A stretch of DNA of 64,000 nt. It comes from an uncultured Devosia sp. (GTDB lineage Bacteria; Pseudomonadota; Alphaproteobacteria; Rhizobiales; Devosiaceae). A model generated the notes under the pieces. It searched no databases. It was not told the DNA's origin and saw only the letters and a list, made by a program, of their open reading frames with translations. Position numbers and translations under genes: made by a program. Location: contig NZ_CAJXJS010000002.1 of assembly GCF_913055165.1 (NCBI RefSeq), positions 1 through 64,000 on the forward strand, read 5' to 3'. Positions 52,185 through 61,205 of this stretch are shown here, piece after piece (position 1 is the stretch's first letter; each line of letters begins with the position of its first letter).

Positions 52185-53030
52185 CTATCTGTTTCGGAGC
52201 GCCCACCAGGCCAGGCGAGCGATCTTGCGCCAATCGGGCTCATCTGGCGGGGCGGCAAAGGCTCCCTTCCCGGCTCTCTGCCAAGAGGCCAATTGCGCCT
52301 CCAGCAGGGTCATCGCGGCAAAGGCCGGACGAACCTGGCCAGGAAGAGCCGCGACCGAGGTCCTGGCCTTCCCAATGTGATCGGTTGCAAGCTCGGCTAT
52401 CTGGCTCATGGCAGCGTGGAGGCCTTCGCTCTCCGACCCTGCGAACACCTCGGCCTCGCGGACGCCATTGGCCTCAAGGATCGACCACGGCAACATGATG
52501 CGGCCCTGTGCTGAGACATGGCCGAAGGCACGCAGGTGGCCGATCATGGCTTGGGCCACGCCGAGATGGCCGGCGGCGTCTCCGGGCTCCACCGGCTCTC
52601 CGTCATTCAGTACCATGGCCGCCAATTGAAACAGCGTCGAGGCCGTCTCCCCCGCATAGCCCTCGAACGTCTCAATATCCGGCATTGGATCGTCGTAAAG
52701 GTCGAAGCGACGCGCGCCTACCAGGCGGAGCAGCGTTCCGGCGGGAAGGTTGTAGCGCTCGAGGGTCTCAAGAAGGGCGTCAGCCAAAGGATTTTGCCGC
52801 ACGGCGCCATGCCCCTCGCCGGAGAGCGCGTCGTTCCACCACTGCAGGCGTATTTCGCCGGGCTGCGGGCCGGATACCCGCTCGCGTATCGACGCAATAT
52901 CGGCATTGAAGGCGTAGAGCGCCGTTATTGCTGGACGTTTTTCCGCAGACAGAACCAGGGACGCCAAATAGCGGTCACGATCCGATTTCCTCAGAAATTC
53001 GGCCGCATACTCTAAGCTCGCATCAGTCAT
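52185..53030 (-). CDS. Squalene/phytoene synthase-like protein, NDUFAF6 homologue
   Basis: A 281-aa member of the phytoene/squalene synthase fold. The first Asp-rich catalytic motif is not conserved (FNADIASIRERV in place of DxxxD), so prenyl transfer is doubtful. Human NDUFAF6, a complex I assembly factor, belongs to this non-catalytic branch, and its bacterial homologues occur in alphaproteobacteria. Context supports this: the gene overlaps by one base (TAATG) the end of an Mth938-domain gene, the NDUFAF3 family, next to secDF-yajC. ATG 53030. Confidence 0.82.
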   Translation of the reverse strand: MTDASLEYAAEFLRKSDRDRYLASLVLSAEKRPAITALYAFNADIASIRERVSGPQPGEIRLQWWNDALSGEGHGAVRQNPLADALLETLERYNLPAGTLLRLVGARRFDLYDDPMPDIETFEGYAGETASTLFQLAAMVLNDGEPVEPGDAAGHLGVAQAMIGHLRAFGHVSAQGRIMLPWSILEANGVREAEVFAGSESEGLHAAMSQIAELATDHIGKARTSVAALPGQVRPAFAAMTLLEAQLASWQRAGKGAFAAPPDEPDWRKIARLAWWALRNR

Positions 53031-53437
53031 TAGCGCGCGTTCTCGACGGCAATAAGCGCGGCAGCGACGGCACGCTCCTCGGCAAGGAGCACATTGTAAG
53101 TGCGCACCGCCCCGCCCGTCTGCGTTGCTTCGATGATCACGTTGCGCTCCCGGAAAACCTGGCGAATGGCAGGATCGATCGCCACGATATCGCCACCGAG
53201 GCCGATCAGCAGCACGTCGAGTGCGTCGGCCTGATCCAACACTGGCTCCAGGCTCTCAAGCGTCAACTCGGCTGCGGTCCCTACTGACCAATCCACCATG
53301 CCGCCGGGCAGGCACAGCAAGGAGCCCTTGTGAGACATATCGGCGAAGCGGAAACCGCCATTCCCATATGCATCAATCCCGACCTGGCGCGGAAAACCCG
53401 TTCCCACGCCAGGGCCATTGTCAGACGGCAGCGCCAT
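53030..53437 (-). CDS. Mth938-domain protein, NDUFAF3 homologue
   Basis: A 135-aa protein with the Mth938 fold pattern: VGIDAYGNGGFRFADMSHKG, LEPVLDQADALDVLLIGLGG and VIIEATQTGGAVRTYNVLLA. Human NDUFAF3, an early complex I assembly factor, is in this family, and its bacterial relatives are known to lie beside Sec translocase genes, as here. The ATG 53437 overlaps the secDF stop by 17 bases, and its stop overlaps the start of the NDUFAF6-like gene, so the trio is coupled. Confidence 0.87.
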   Translation of the reverse strand: MALPSDNGPGVGTGFPRQVGIDAYGNGGFRFADMSHKGSLLCLPGGMVDWSVGTAAELTLESLEPVLDQADALDVLLIGLGGDIVAIDPAIRQVFRERNVIIEATQTGGAVRTYNVLLAEERAVAAALIAVENAR

Positions 53438-55970
53438 CGGCAGCCTTTTCCTTGCCTTCAGACTCGGTCTCAGGGCGCTCCTTGAGACCCAGATTCACCA
53501 GGATCGGTGCCGCGATGAAGATCGACGAATAGGTGCCAATCAGCACGCCGAAGATCATTGACAGCACGAAACTCTGAATGACCTCCCCGCCAAATATGGC
53601 GAGCGCGAGCAGGGCAAACAGGGTGGTGGGACCGGTCAGAACGGTGCGGGACAGTGTGGAGTTGATAGCGCGGTTCAGCAGCTCGACCAGCGGTATCTTG
53701 CGGAATTTGCGCTGGAACTCACGGACGCGGTCGTACACCACTACCGTATCGTTGAGCGAGTAACCCACGATAGTCAGGATCGCCGCGATACTGGATTGGT
53801 TGAATTCGATGCCGGTCAGCGAGAAGAATCCGAGCGTCAGGATCACATCGTGCAGTGTCGAGACAATTGCTCCCACGGCGAATTGCCACTCGAAGCGGAA
53901 CCAGAGATAGATGAGAATCCCGAGGACAGCGACGGACAGCCCGATGGTGCTCGACAGGGCCAGTTCGCTCGACACGGTGCCACTCACAGCCTCGGTGCGG
54001 CGCAGTTCGTAATTCTCTGCTTCAAGGACGGTGACGACGGAGTCCACTGCCGCCTGTTGTGCTTCGGGTCCGCCCTCCTGCAACTCAATACGGATCAGCA
54101 CGTCTTCGGGTGTACCGAACCCCTGGACCTGAACGTCGCCAAGTTCGAGCGGGCTCAGCAGTTCGCGAATCTGGCCGACATCGGCAGGTCCGCCCTGATG
54201 CTGCACTTCGATAGACGTGCCGCCCTTGAAGTCGATGCCCAGGTTCATGCCATGAAAGACAAAGAGTCCCGCAGAGCCGATCGAGAGCACCATGGACCCA
54301 ATGATGGCGATGCGCCGCCAGTTCATGAACGGCACAGTGGTGTTGTCCGGCACGATGCGCAGAAGTTGAATCTTGAGTTTTTTCGGACGGCGCCACGAAT
54401 ACCAGCGGCCCACGATGAGCATGGTTACGAAGTAGGCGGTGAAGAGAGTTGTGACGATACCGATCGCCAGCGTCACAGCAAAACCCTGGACCGGTCCGGA
54501 GCCCAGGAAGAACAGCACCACGGCGGCGATGAAGGTGGTGACGTTGGAGTCCAGGATAGCGCTCATGGCGTTCTGGAAGCCGGCCTGGATTGATTGCACC
54601 GGTCCCCTCCCCGCCGACTGCTCCTCGCGCATACGCTCAAAGATCAGAACATTGGCGTCCACGGCCATGCCCATGGTGAGCACGATACCGGCGATGCCTG
54701 GCAGCGTGAGCGTCGCGCCCAGGGCCGAAAGAGCGCCGATGACGAGGCCGATATTGAGCAGCAGGGCTACATTGGCAAAAGCGCCAAAAGTGCCATAGGC
54801 GATCAGCATGAAGACGACGGTCGAAATGCCGCCGATGATGCCGGCGATCACGCCGCCACGCACGGAGTCGGCACCCAGGCTCGGTCCAACAGACCGTTCC
54901 TCGACGACATCAAGGCTTGCCGGCAAGGCGCCGGCGCGGAGCAGAACCGCCAGGTCGTTGGCGGAAGCCGTGGTGAAATTGCCGCTGATCTGACCCGAGC
55001 CGCCGGTAATCGGCTGCTGGATGACGGGCGCCGTGATGACCGTATTGTCGAGTACGATGGCGAAGCGCTGGCCGACATTTGCGGAGGTGATCTCGCCAAA
55101 GGTGATGGCCCCGCGCGTGTCAAAGCGGAAGGACACGACGGGAATACCGCGCTGCTGGTCGAAACTCGGCTGGGCATCGCTCAGCGACTCGCCGCCAAGG
55201 GCTATTTCTTCGTAAAGCAATTCACGAGAGCCATCCTGGCTGGGCAGGATCATGGTGCCAGGCGGCAGGCCCTGCGCCTCGGCCTGGTCGGCCGTCATGC
55301 CCGGATAAACCATATGGAACGTGAGACGGGCGGTCTGCGAGATGATGTTTTTGAGGCGCTCGCTATCACCAAAGCCCGGCACCTGCACCAAGAGGCGCGT
55401 ATCACCCTGCCGTTGGATGGTCGGCTCTGTAGTCCCCAACTCGTCGATACGGCTGCGAATGACTTCCACAGACTGGGCAACAAGCGCACTCATCCGCTGG
55501 CTGATGCCCTCGGGGGTGAGCGCGATTGTGAGCCTGCCATCAGCGGTTTCACCAAATGTCAGCTCGTCGGTGCCAACCCCGGCAAACAAGGTATTGGACA
55601 GGGTATTCTGCAGGCCCTGAATGGCGTTTTGAGCGGCGGCCTTCTGCGTTGGGTCGGTCAGCTCGATCGTTATTGTGTTGGTGGCGACATCCGTCGTGAT
55701 GATGTTGCCTATGCCGTTTTCGTTGGCCAGCAGGTTGCGGGTGTCGCGCCTGAGGTCTGCAAGGCGTTCGGTGACGATGCTCTCGCGGTTGACTTCAAGC
55801 AGCAGATGCGAGCCACCCTGAAGGTCGAGGCCCAAGACCATGGCCTGCTTGGGCAGCCAATCCGGCAGCGCATCGACGACGTCCTTTGACAGGAAATTGG
55901 GCACTGCAAAGAGCAGGCCAATGGTCGCGACGAGAATGATGACGGCGGTGCGGATGGGCGAAGACTGCAT
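53421..55970 (-). CDS. secDF: Protein translocase subunit SecDF (fused SecD and SecF)
   Basis: Proton-driven accessory of the Sec translocase. The 849-aa protein joins SecD (about 1-510) and SecF (about 545-849), each with six membrane segments. SecD motifs are LGLDLQGGSHLLLEV at the start and GMAVDANVLIFERMREE; SecF has LGIDFKGGTSIEVQH and IVGYSLNDTVVVYDRVREF. A large periplasmic domain lies after the first helix. Fused SecDF is common in several lineages. It follows yajC by 62 bases and overlaps the Mth938 gene. Confidence 0.97.
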   Translation of the reverse strand: MQSSPIRTAVIILVATIGLLFAVPNFLSKDVVDALPDWLPKQAMVLGLDLQGGSHLLLEVNRESIVTERLADLRRDTRNLLANENGIGNIITTDVATNTITIELTDPTQKAAAQNAIQGLQNTLSNTLFAGVGTDELTFGETADGRLTIALTPEGISQRMSALVAQSVEVIRSRIDELGTTEPTIQRQGDTRLLVQVPGFGDSERLKNIISQTARLTFHMVYPGMTADQAEAQGLPPGTMILPSQDGSRELLYEEIALGGESLSDAQPSFDQQRGIPVVSFRFDTRGAITFGEITSANVGQRFAIVLDNTVITAPVIQQPITGGSGQISGNFTTASANDLAVLLRAGALPASLDVVEERSVGPSLGADSVRGGVIAGIIGGISTVVFMLIAYGTFGAFANVALLLNIGLVIGALSALGATLTLPGIAGIVLTMGMAVDANVLIFERMREEQSAGRGPVQSIQAGFQNAMSAILDSNVTTFIAAVVLFFLGSGPVQGFAVTLAIGIVTTLFTAYFVTMLIVGRWYSWRRPKKLKIQLLRIVPDNTTVPFMNWRRIAIIGSMVLSIGSAGLFVFHGMNLGIDFKGGTSIEVQHQGGPADVGQIRELLSPLELGDVQVQGFGTPEDVLIRIELQEGGPEAQQAAVDSVVTVLEAENYELRRTEAVSGTVSSELALSSTIGLSVAVLGILIYLWFRFEWQFAVGAIVSTLHDVILTLGFFSLTGIEFNQSSIAAILTIVGYSLNDTVVVYDRVREFQRKFRKIPLVELLNRAINSTLSRTVLTGPTTLFALLALAIFGGEVIQSFVLSMIFGVLIGTYSSIFIAAPILVNLGLKERPETESEGKEKAADGAAV

Positions 55971-56032
55971 CGAGAAATAGTCCTGAAAGCAGGAACGGAG
56001 CCCGAAGGCCCCGATCCCGGGTATTGAACAGG

Positions 56033-56380
56033 TCAGGCGGGCTTGTTGTCGTTGACCGGTTCCGACTTGGAGCGAACGTCGGCCACCATGCCGCGCACAA
56101 CCTTGACCTTGACGCCCTGGGAAACCTCAACCTCAAGGTCTTCACCCTCGACGGCCTTTGTCACCTTGCCGACGATGCCACCAGTGGTCACGATGGTATC
56201 CCCCCGGCGAATTGCCGCCAGCATGGCCTGCTGGGCCTTGAGACGCTTCTGCTGCGGGCGGAAGATCAAGAGCCAGAAGATCAGCACCAGCAGGGCGATC
56301 GGCATCAACTGGATGAAGATGTCAGCCATGCCACCAGGGGCCCCGACACCGTCCTGAGCATAGGCGGGCGTTACAAACAT
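56033..56380 (-). CDS. yajC: Preprotein translocase subunit YajC
   Basis: Small single-span subunit of the SecDF-YajC complex, 115 aa. One membrane helix (IFIQLMPIALLVLIFWLLIF) is followed by the YajC hallmark FRPQQKRLKAQQAMLAAIRR and GDTIVTTGGIVGKVTK. ATG 56380 is used; a TTG directly before it is also in frame. It is divergent from the DUF815 gene and heads the yajC-secDF-Mth938-NDUFAF6 unit. Confidence 0.95.
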   Translation of the reverse strand: MFVTPAYAQDGVGAPGGMADIFIQLMPIALLVLIFWLLIFRPQQKRLKAQQAMLAAIRRGDTIVTTGGIVGKVTKAVEGEDLEVEVSQGVKVKVVRGMVADVRSKSEPVNDNKPA

Positions 56381-56576
56381 CAAGCGAACTCCTTATCGAT
56401 TCTTTTTGTGCTTTTGTGGAAGGGCGGCCCGGTCCCGCCAATCAGACGGTGGACGCTATCGGGCTTCTCTGCACTTGCGCCCCGGCCAAAATCGCGCGGA
56501 CTATACATTTGGGGTCGGCTCATTGCAAAGCCAATAAGGGGCACAGATTGCCGCGCCACAAGCAAAGGACTATCGG

Positions 56577-57437
56577 GTGAAAACCAAGGACTATCTGGGC
56601 AGAATCGCCGACGCGCTCGACACCATAGCTCGTTCCCTGGCCCAGGACGGGCAGACACCATTCACACTTGGCGAGGCAAACGCCTATCATTGGCAGGGCG
56701 AATCTGGCCGCTTGTTGCCCGTTTCCAAGGTCAGCCGGGTGCCCTTGGCGATGCTCAAGGGTATCGACCAGGTCCGTGACATCCTGCTCGCCAATACCGA
56801 GCAATTCGCGCGAGGACACGGGGCCAATAACGCCCTGCTCTGGGGTGCGCGAGGCATGGGAAAGTCTTCCCTGGTCAAGGCAGTCCATGCCGACATTGTC
56901 TCCAGGACAGGCTTTGAGCGCCTGATACTGGTTGAGATCGCCCGGGAGGAGCTCGAGTCCCTCCCACTGTTGATGCGACAGATCTCCGATAAGCCGGCAC
57001 GATTCATAGTCTTTTGCGACGATCTCAGCTTTGACAGTGGCGAGACGAGCTACAAGTCGCTCAAGACAATTCTTGATGGAGGATTAGAGGGGCGGCCAGA
57101 TAACTTGCTGTTCTACGCCACCTCCAACCGGCGCCATCTAATGCCTCGCGACATGATCGAGAATGAGCGTTCAACCGCGATCAATCCCAGCGAAGCCGTG
57201 GAGGAAAAAGTATCGCTCTCGGACCGCTTTGGCCTGTGGTTGGGTTTCCACAATTCCGACCAGGAGAACTACCTGGCCATGGTATCGGGATACGCGGAAT
57301 ACTACGGCCTCGGCATCGATGCGGAGACGCTTCGGGCGCGAGCCATAGAGTGGGCCGCGACGCGCGGCGCGCGATCAGGACGAGTGGCGATCCAATTGGT
57401 ACGGACCCTCGCGGGCGAGGAAGGCAAGGCGGTATAG
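56577..57437 (+). CDS. DUF815 AAA+-type ATPase
   Basis: A 286-aa P-loop ATPase of the DUF815 family. Walker A is WGARGMGKSSLVKAV, Walker B FIVFCDDLSF, and a sensor-like NLLFYATSNRRHLMPRDM follows, as is typical for the family. The N-terminal helix region (residues 1-85) is also conserved. Function is unknown. GTG 56577 is the start. The gene is often found near sec or hemin genes in alphaproteobacteria (from memory). It ends at a bidirectional hairpin facing nlpD. Confidence 0.88.
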   Translation: MKTKDYLGRIADALDTIARSLAQDGQTPFTLGEANAYHWQGESGRLLPVSKVSRVPLAMLKGIDQVRDILLANTEQFARGHGANNALLWGARGMGKSSLVKAVHADIVSRTGFERLILVEIAREELESLPLLMRQISDKPARFIVFCDDLSFDSGETSYKSLKTILDGGLEGRPDNLLFYATSNRRHLMPRDMIENERSTAINPSEAVEEKVSLSDRFGLWLGFHNSDQENYLAMVSGYAEYYGLGIDAETLRARAIEWAATRGARSGRVAIQLVRTLAGEEGKAV

Positions 57438-57453
57438 GCCTCAAGAAGACGAA

Positions 57454-57479
57454 AAGGCCGGAGCACCACTTCCGGCCTT
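57454..57479. terminator. Bidirectional terminator between the DUF815 gene and nlpD
   Basis: AAGGCCGGA (57454-57462) pairs with TCCGGCCTT (57471-57479) around 8 bases, followed by CTTGCTGTTCT on plus and by TTCGTCTTCTT on minus. Both flanking genes end here. Confidence 0.75.
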
Positions 57480-57506
57480 CTTGCTGTTCTGGAGGTCTGG
57501 CAGCGC

Positions 57507-58802
57507 CTAGCTGGCCAGGAGCGGCACCGGATCGACCGGCGTTGCCCCCTTGCGCAGCTCGAAGTGGAGCTGCGGCTTTGAGACCGAACCGGTCTGCCCA
57601 ACGGTGCCCAGTGCATCGCCCCGGTTGACCACGGCGCCTTTGGACACGCTCATGTCCTTGAGGTGCGCATAGGCCGACACATAGCCGTTGGGGTGGCGAA
57701 CAAGGACGAGGTTGCCGTAGCCCTCGACACCAGACCCCACGTAGATGACAGTGCCATTTTCGGCGGCCTTGACGGTGGAGCCTTCCGGAACATCGATATT
57801 GATGCCCGTGCCGCGCGAAGCGGCAAAATCGGTGATGACCCGACCCGAGACGGGCCAACGGAACTTCTCACCGGAGGAGACCGGTTCGGCAGCCGGCGCT
57901 GGCGTGGTCGGCACGGTCGCAACCTGGGTCACCTGGGCCCCGGCCGGGGCAGCGGCTGGAGTGGTCGCAGCAGGCGTTGTCTTCGCGGTCGGCGCTGCCG
58001 CCTGCTGAAGCACATTGCCAGTGGCGAGGTTGGTCGGACGCGCTGCGGGAAGCGTCGGCGCAGCGGCGGTGGAGTCCGCGCTCGCCACCTGCACGGGCTT
58101 GGCGCTGAGCAGATCAGACCGGCCCGGAATGATGATCTTCTGGCCGACGATGATTTTGTCAGGCGAACTCAGACCATTGGCGTGAACGATCGCCTGTGTG
58201 GTCACATCGTATTTGCGAGCGATGGTGTAGAGCGACTCGCCGCCCGCGATGGTGTGCATATAGGCATTGGTATTGGCTGCGGACTGGACCGGCACGCTGG
58301 AGTTGACCGGAAGGGCCGCATTCGATGCGGGTGTGCCCATGGCAACGGCGGCAGGAGCGGCCGGCAGCGGGGCAAGGTTTTGCTGAGCAGGCATGGCTTG
58401 CGTGTTTCCCATAGATGACGACGAACTCAATGCAGGTAGAGCCTGGGTCTGCACCGTCGAGGCCGAAGCGCCGATGGGCGAGGTCACACCGGATGGCTGC
58501 ATGAAGCCATTGCTTGCCGGCGCGGGTGGCAGTGTATTGCCGCCACTCCAGGATGCGCCGACATTGGCCGGCGGCAGGAACTCCATGCTGGCAACCTGCA
58601 CCGGCTGGGGTGCACCAAGGGTTGGCGGCATGGGCTGATTGAGAGTTGTGGGGGACGACTGCGCGACCGAGCCGGTGACGGTATTGTCGCTGAAACTGCG
58701 ACCCCCGAGGCTCGAACAGCCGGACAATCCAACGGCGGCGATCATAACACCGGCAACGGCGACCGCGCTTCTATGGGTCCGCGGAAAAACGCGAATACTC
58801 AT
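57507..58802 (-). CDS. nlpD: NlpD-like LysM/M23 lipoprotein
   Basis: Outer-membrane lipoprotein thought to activate cell-wall amidases at division. The signal ends in VGLSGCSS (lipid Cys near residue 29). A LysM domain (about 193-238, HTIAGGESLYTIARKYDVTT) and a Pro/Ala/Thr-rich linker precede a C-terminal LytM domain (about 315-425). In the LytM site the first zinc-binding His is missing (GTGINIDVPEGS rather than HxGxD), although YAHLK and LHFEL remain; NlpD and EnvC activators are likewise degenerate. It follows surE, 185 bases downstream of it, as in many Proteobacteria, but pcm is absent between them. Confidence 0.9.
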   Translation of the reverse strand: MSIRVFPRTHRSAVAVAGVMIAAVGLSGCSSLGGRSFSDNTVTGSVAQSSPTTLNQPMPPTLGAPQPVQVASMEFLPPANVGASWSGGNTLPPAPASNGFMQPSGVTSPIGASASTVQTQALPALSSSSSMGNTQAMPAQQNLAPLPAAPAAVAMGTPASNAALPVNSSVPVQSAANTNAYMHTIAGGESLYTIARKYDVTTQAIVHANGLSSPDKIIVGQKIIIPGRSDLLSAKPVQVASADSTAAAPTLPAARPTNLATGNVLQQAAAPTAKTTPAATTPAAAPAGAQVTQVATVPTTPAPAAEPVSSGEKFRWPVSGRVITDFAASRGTGINIDVPEGSTVKAAENGTVIYVGSGVEGYGNLVLVRHPNGYVSAYAHLKDMSVSKGAVVNRGDALGTVGQTGSVSKPQLHFELRKGATPVDPVPLLAS

Positions 58803-58934
58803 CGGCTTACTCGTACGCAGGTACTCAACAACTAAGGCTGACGCTACGCCGGTAAGGTAAAGACGAGTTTAAGGCTGATGCGATTTGAGCGAATTCGTAT
58901 CGAGGTGATTCAGGGGTGGGTAAGGTTAAGGCGA

Positions 58935-58955
58935 GGCCTGGAGTGGGGCCAGGCC
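58935..58955 (-). terminator. Hairpin between surE and nlpD
   Basis: GGCCTGG (58935-58941) pairs with CCAGGCC (58949-58955) around 7 bases, in the 185-base gap. On the minus strand no T-run follows; a TTTTT lies before it. It may be a weak terminator or attenuator ahead of nlpD, whose own promoter probably lies in 58803-58930. Confidence 0.35.
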
Positions 58956-58987
58956 CCCAAAAATGAACGCATTCTGAACGCGATTTG

Positions 58988-59761
58988 TTAGGGCCGCTTG
59001 AGGGAGATACTGCCGAGGCGCCGGAGCGCCGCCTGGTGGGTCTGCTGAAGGGCGAACGGTGTCACCGTGATGGCATTGCCGCGCCGCAGGACTTCGAAAT
59101 CAGCGGCCGGGTCGAGCGGCAGGGGCGTCTCGGGAATGGCCATGAAGAAGCGACCGTCATTGTCGCTGGGGTAGTAGCGGATGGGCGAGCGCGAGAAGCG
59201 CTGATGCGCAACGGCGGTCAGGCCCACCACCTCCTTGGTGTCACAATAGGGAAAATTGACATTGTAGAAGACGTCGTCGCCATTGTGCGTGGCGATGATG
59301 GCCTCGACCACCTCGGCGCCGAAGCGGGTGGCATTGGACCAGTCGGGCTTGTGCGAGACGTCGTAATCCATGGACTGGCTCATGGCGATGCCCAGGGCCC
59401 CTTGCAGCACGCCCTCGCGGGCGCCGGCTGCCGTTCCCGAGCAGTTGACGATATCTCCAAGGTTCTGCCCGGCATTGACCCCGGAGAGAACCAGATCGGC
59501 GGGCCGATCGCCCAGAATATGGGTCATGCCGGCAACGACGCAATCGGCCGGTGAGCCGCCGGTGACGGCGAAGCGCCTGGGGCCAAGCTTCTCGAAGGAC
59601 AATTCCCGGCCGAAGGTGAAGCGGTGCCCTGCCCCGGACTGGTTTCCGTCCGGGGCAACGATCCAGACATCATCCGAGATCGCCGCGGCGATCTCGGCCA
59701 TCACGGCAATGCCAGGCGCATCCACGCCGTCGTCATTGGTGATGAGGATGCGCAGGCTCAT
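58988..59761 (-). CDS. surE: 5'/3'-nucleotidase SurE
   Basis: Survival-protein phosphatase that hydrolyses nucleoside monophosphates and short polyphosphates. The 257-aa protein has the metal-binding ITNDDGVDAPGI at the N-terminus and LSGVNAGQNLGDIVNCSGTA, both diagnostic. Its ATG overlaps the serS stop by one base (TAATG), so the two are translationally coupled. Confidence 0.97.
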   Translation of the reverse strand: MSLRILITNDDGVDAPGIAVMAEIAAAISDDVWIVAPDGNQSGAGHRFTFGRELSFEKLGPRRFAVTGGSPADCVVAGMTHILGDRPADLVLSGVNAGQNLGDIVNCSGTAAGAREGVLQGALGIAMSQSMDYDVSHKPDWSNATRFGAEVVEAIIATHNGDDVFYNVNFPYCDTKEVVGLTAVAHQRFSRSPIRYYPSDNDGRFFMAIPETPLPLDPAADFEVLRRGNAITVTPFALQQTHQAALRRLGSISLKRP

Positions 59762-61089
59762 TACTTGCCGCCGATGGAGGTCAACCCACCCATATAGGGC
59801 TGCAGCGCCTCTGGAATGAGCACCGAACCATCTTCCTGCTGATAGTTTTCCAAAACGGCGATGAGACAGCGGCCGACAGCGGTGCCAGAGCCATTGAGCG
59901 TATGCACGTAGCGCGGCGCCTGCTTTTCGCCGGATGGGCGATAGCGCGCTTCCATACGGCGAGCCTGAAAGTCCCCGCAGACCGAGACCGAAGAAATTTC
60001 ACGATAGGTATCCTGCCCGGGCAGCCAGACCTCAAGGTCGTAGGTCTTGCGGGCGCCAAAGCCCATATCGCCGGTGCAGAGCGTCATGACGCGGTAATGC
60101 AGGCCGAGGCGCTGCAGCACGGTCTCGGCGCAGGCCAGCATGCGCTCATGCTCATTGATCGACTCTTCGGGCGTGGTGATGGAGACCAGCTCCACCTTGT
60201 CGAACTGGTGCTGGCGCAGCATGCCGCGGGTATCGCGCCCAGCCGATCCGGCTTCGGAGCGGAAGCATGGGGTCAGGGCGGTGAAGCGCAGGGGCAGTTC
60301 TTCTTCGGCGAGGATGGTTTCGCGCACGAAGTTGGTCATGGGCACTTCGGCGGTGGGGATCAATGCGAGCCGGCTTTCGCCATGCGGGGTGAAAAACAGG
60401 TCCTCCTCGAATTTAGGAAGCTGCCCGGTACCAAAGAGCGCGTCGTCGCGGACGAGAACCGGTGGCTGGATCTCAAGATAGCCATGTTCAGTCGTGTGCA
60501 GGTCGAGCATGAACTGGCCGAGGGCGCGTTCAAGGCGTGCGATCTGGCCCTTCAAAACCACGAAGCGGCTGCCGGAGAGCTTGGCGGCGATCTCGAAATC
60601 CATGTCCTTTTCGACGACGCCGATTTCGAAATGTTCCTTGGGCGCGAAGGTGAAGCTCGGCTTGGCCGGACGCGCCTTGGCAGCGGTTTCGGCGGTGCCA
60701 TTGGCGCCGAAATATTCGACATTGTCGGCCTCGTCGTCACCCACAGGCACATCGTCAAGAGCCATATTGGGGATGGCCGAGAGGATGTCCCGCAGTTCCT
60801 TTTCGACGGCACGCTCTTCGGCCTCACCCTCCGGGATGATCTCCTTGAGGCGAGCAACTTCGGCCATGAGTTCCTGGGCTCTGGCTTCGTCCTTCTGCGC
60901 CTTGGCCTGGCCGATCTGCTTGGAGAGGCTGTTGCGCTTTTCCTGCGCCTCATTGAGACGGACGATGATGGCGCGGCGACGCTCGTCTATCGCGATGAGA
61001 TCGGAGGACCGCACGGACACATTCTTGCGCTGGCTCATGGCCGCGTCGAACGCATCAGGGTTGTCTCTGATCCACTTGATATCGAACAT
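59761..61089 (-). CDS. serS: Seryl-tRNA synthetase
   Basis: Class II synthetase that charges tRNA-Ser and tRNA-Sec. The 442-aa protein has the N-terminal two-helix coiled coil (about 30-105) that grips tRNA-Ser, motif 2 [20 protein letters not shown] and motif 3 [18 protein letters not shown]. It lies between tatC (116 bases upstream) and surE (overlapping), the usual alphaproteobacterial tat-ser-sur order. Confidence 0.98.
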   Translation of the reverse strand: MFDIKWIRDNPDAFDAAMSQRKNVSVRSSDLIAIDERRRAIIVRLNEAQEKRNSLSKQIGQAKAQKDEARAQELMAEVARLKEIIPEGEAEERAVEKELRDILSAIPNMALDDVPVGDDEADNVEYFGANGTAETAAKARPAKPSFTFAPKEHFEIGVVEKDMDFEIAAKLSGSRFVVLKGQIARLERALGQFMLDLHTTEHGYLEIQPPVLVRDDALFGTGQLPKFEEDLFFTPHGESRLALIPTAEVPMTNFVRETILAEEELPLRFTALTPCFRSEAGSAGRDTRGMLRQHQFDKVELVSITTPEESINEHERMLACAETVLQRLGLHYRVMTLCTGDMGFGARKTYDLEVWLPGQDTYREISSVSVCGDFQARRMEARYRPSGEKQAPRYVHTLNGSGTAVGRCLIAVLENYQQEDGSVLIPEALQPYMGGLTSIGGK

Positions 61090-61205
61090 TGCTGATTACG
61101 GGCCTGGCCCGCCTCTTCATCGACAGCGCAGGCCTTGGGTGATGAGCCCGGAACGCGCCTGCGAGCGCTTCGGGCACAGGTGGCTGCGCCCGAAACCGAG
61201 CGCAG

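Noticed and set aside
52185-53030. Carotenoid or hopanoid biosynthesis gene
   Set aside because: The catalytic Asp-rich motif is absent and no other terpenoid genes are near; context fits the NDUFAF6 branch better.
54594-55889. 431-codon plus-strand open frame opposite secDF
   Set aside because: Antisense shadow of secDF, with no recognisable domain.
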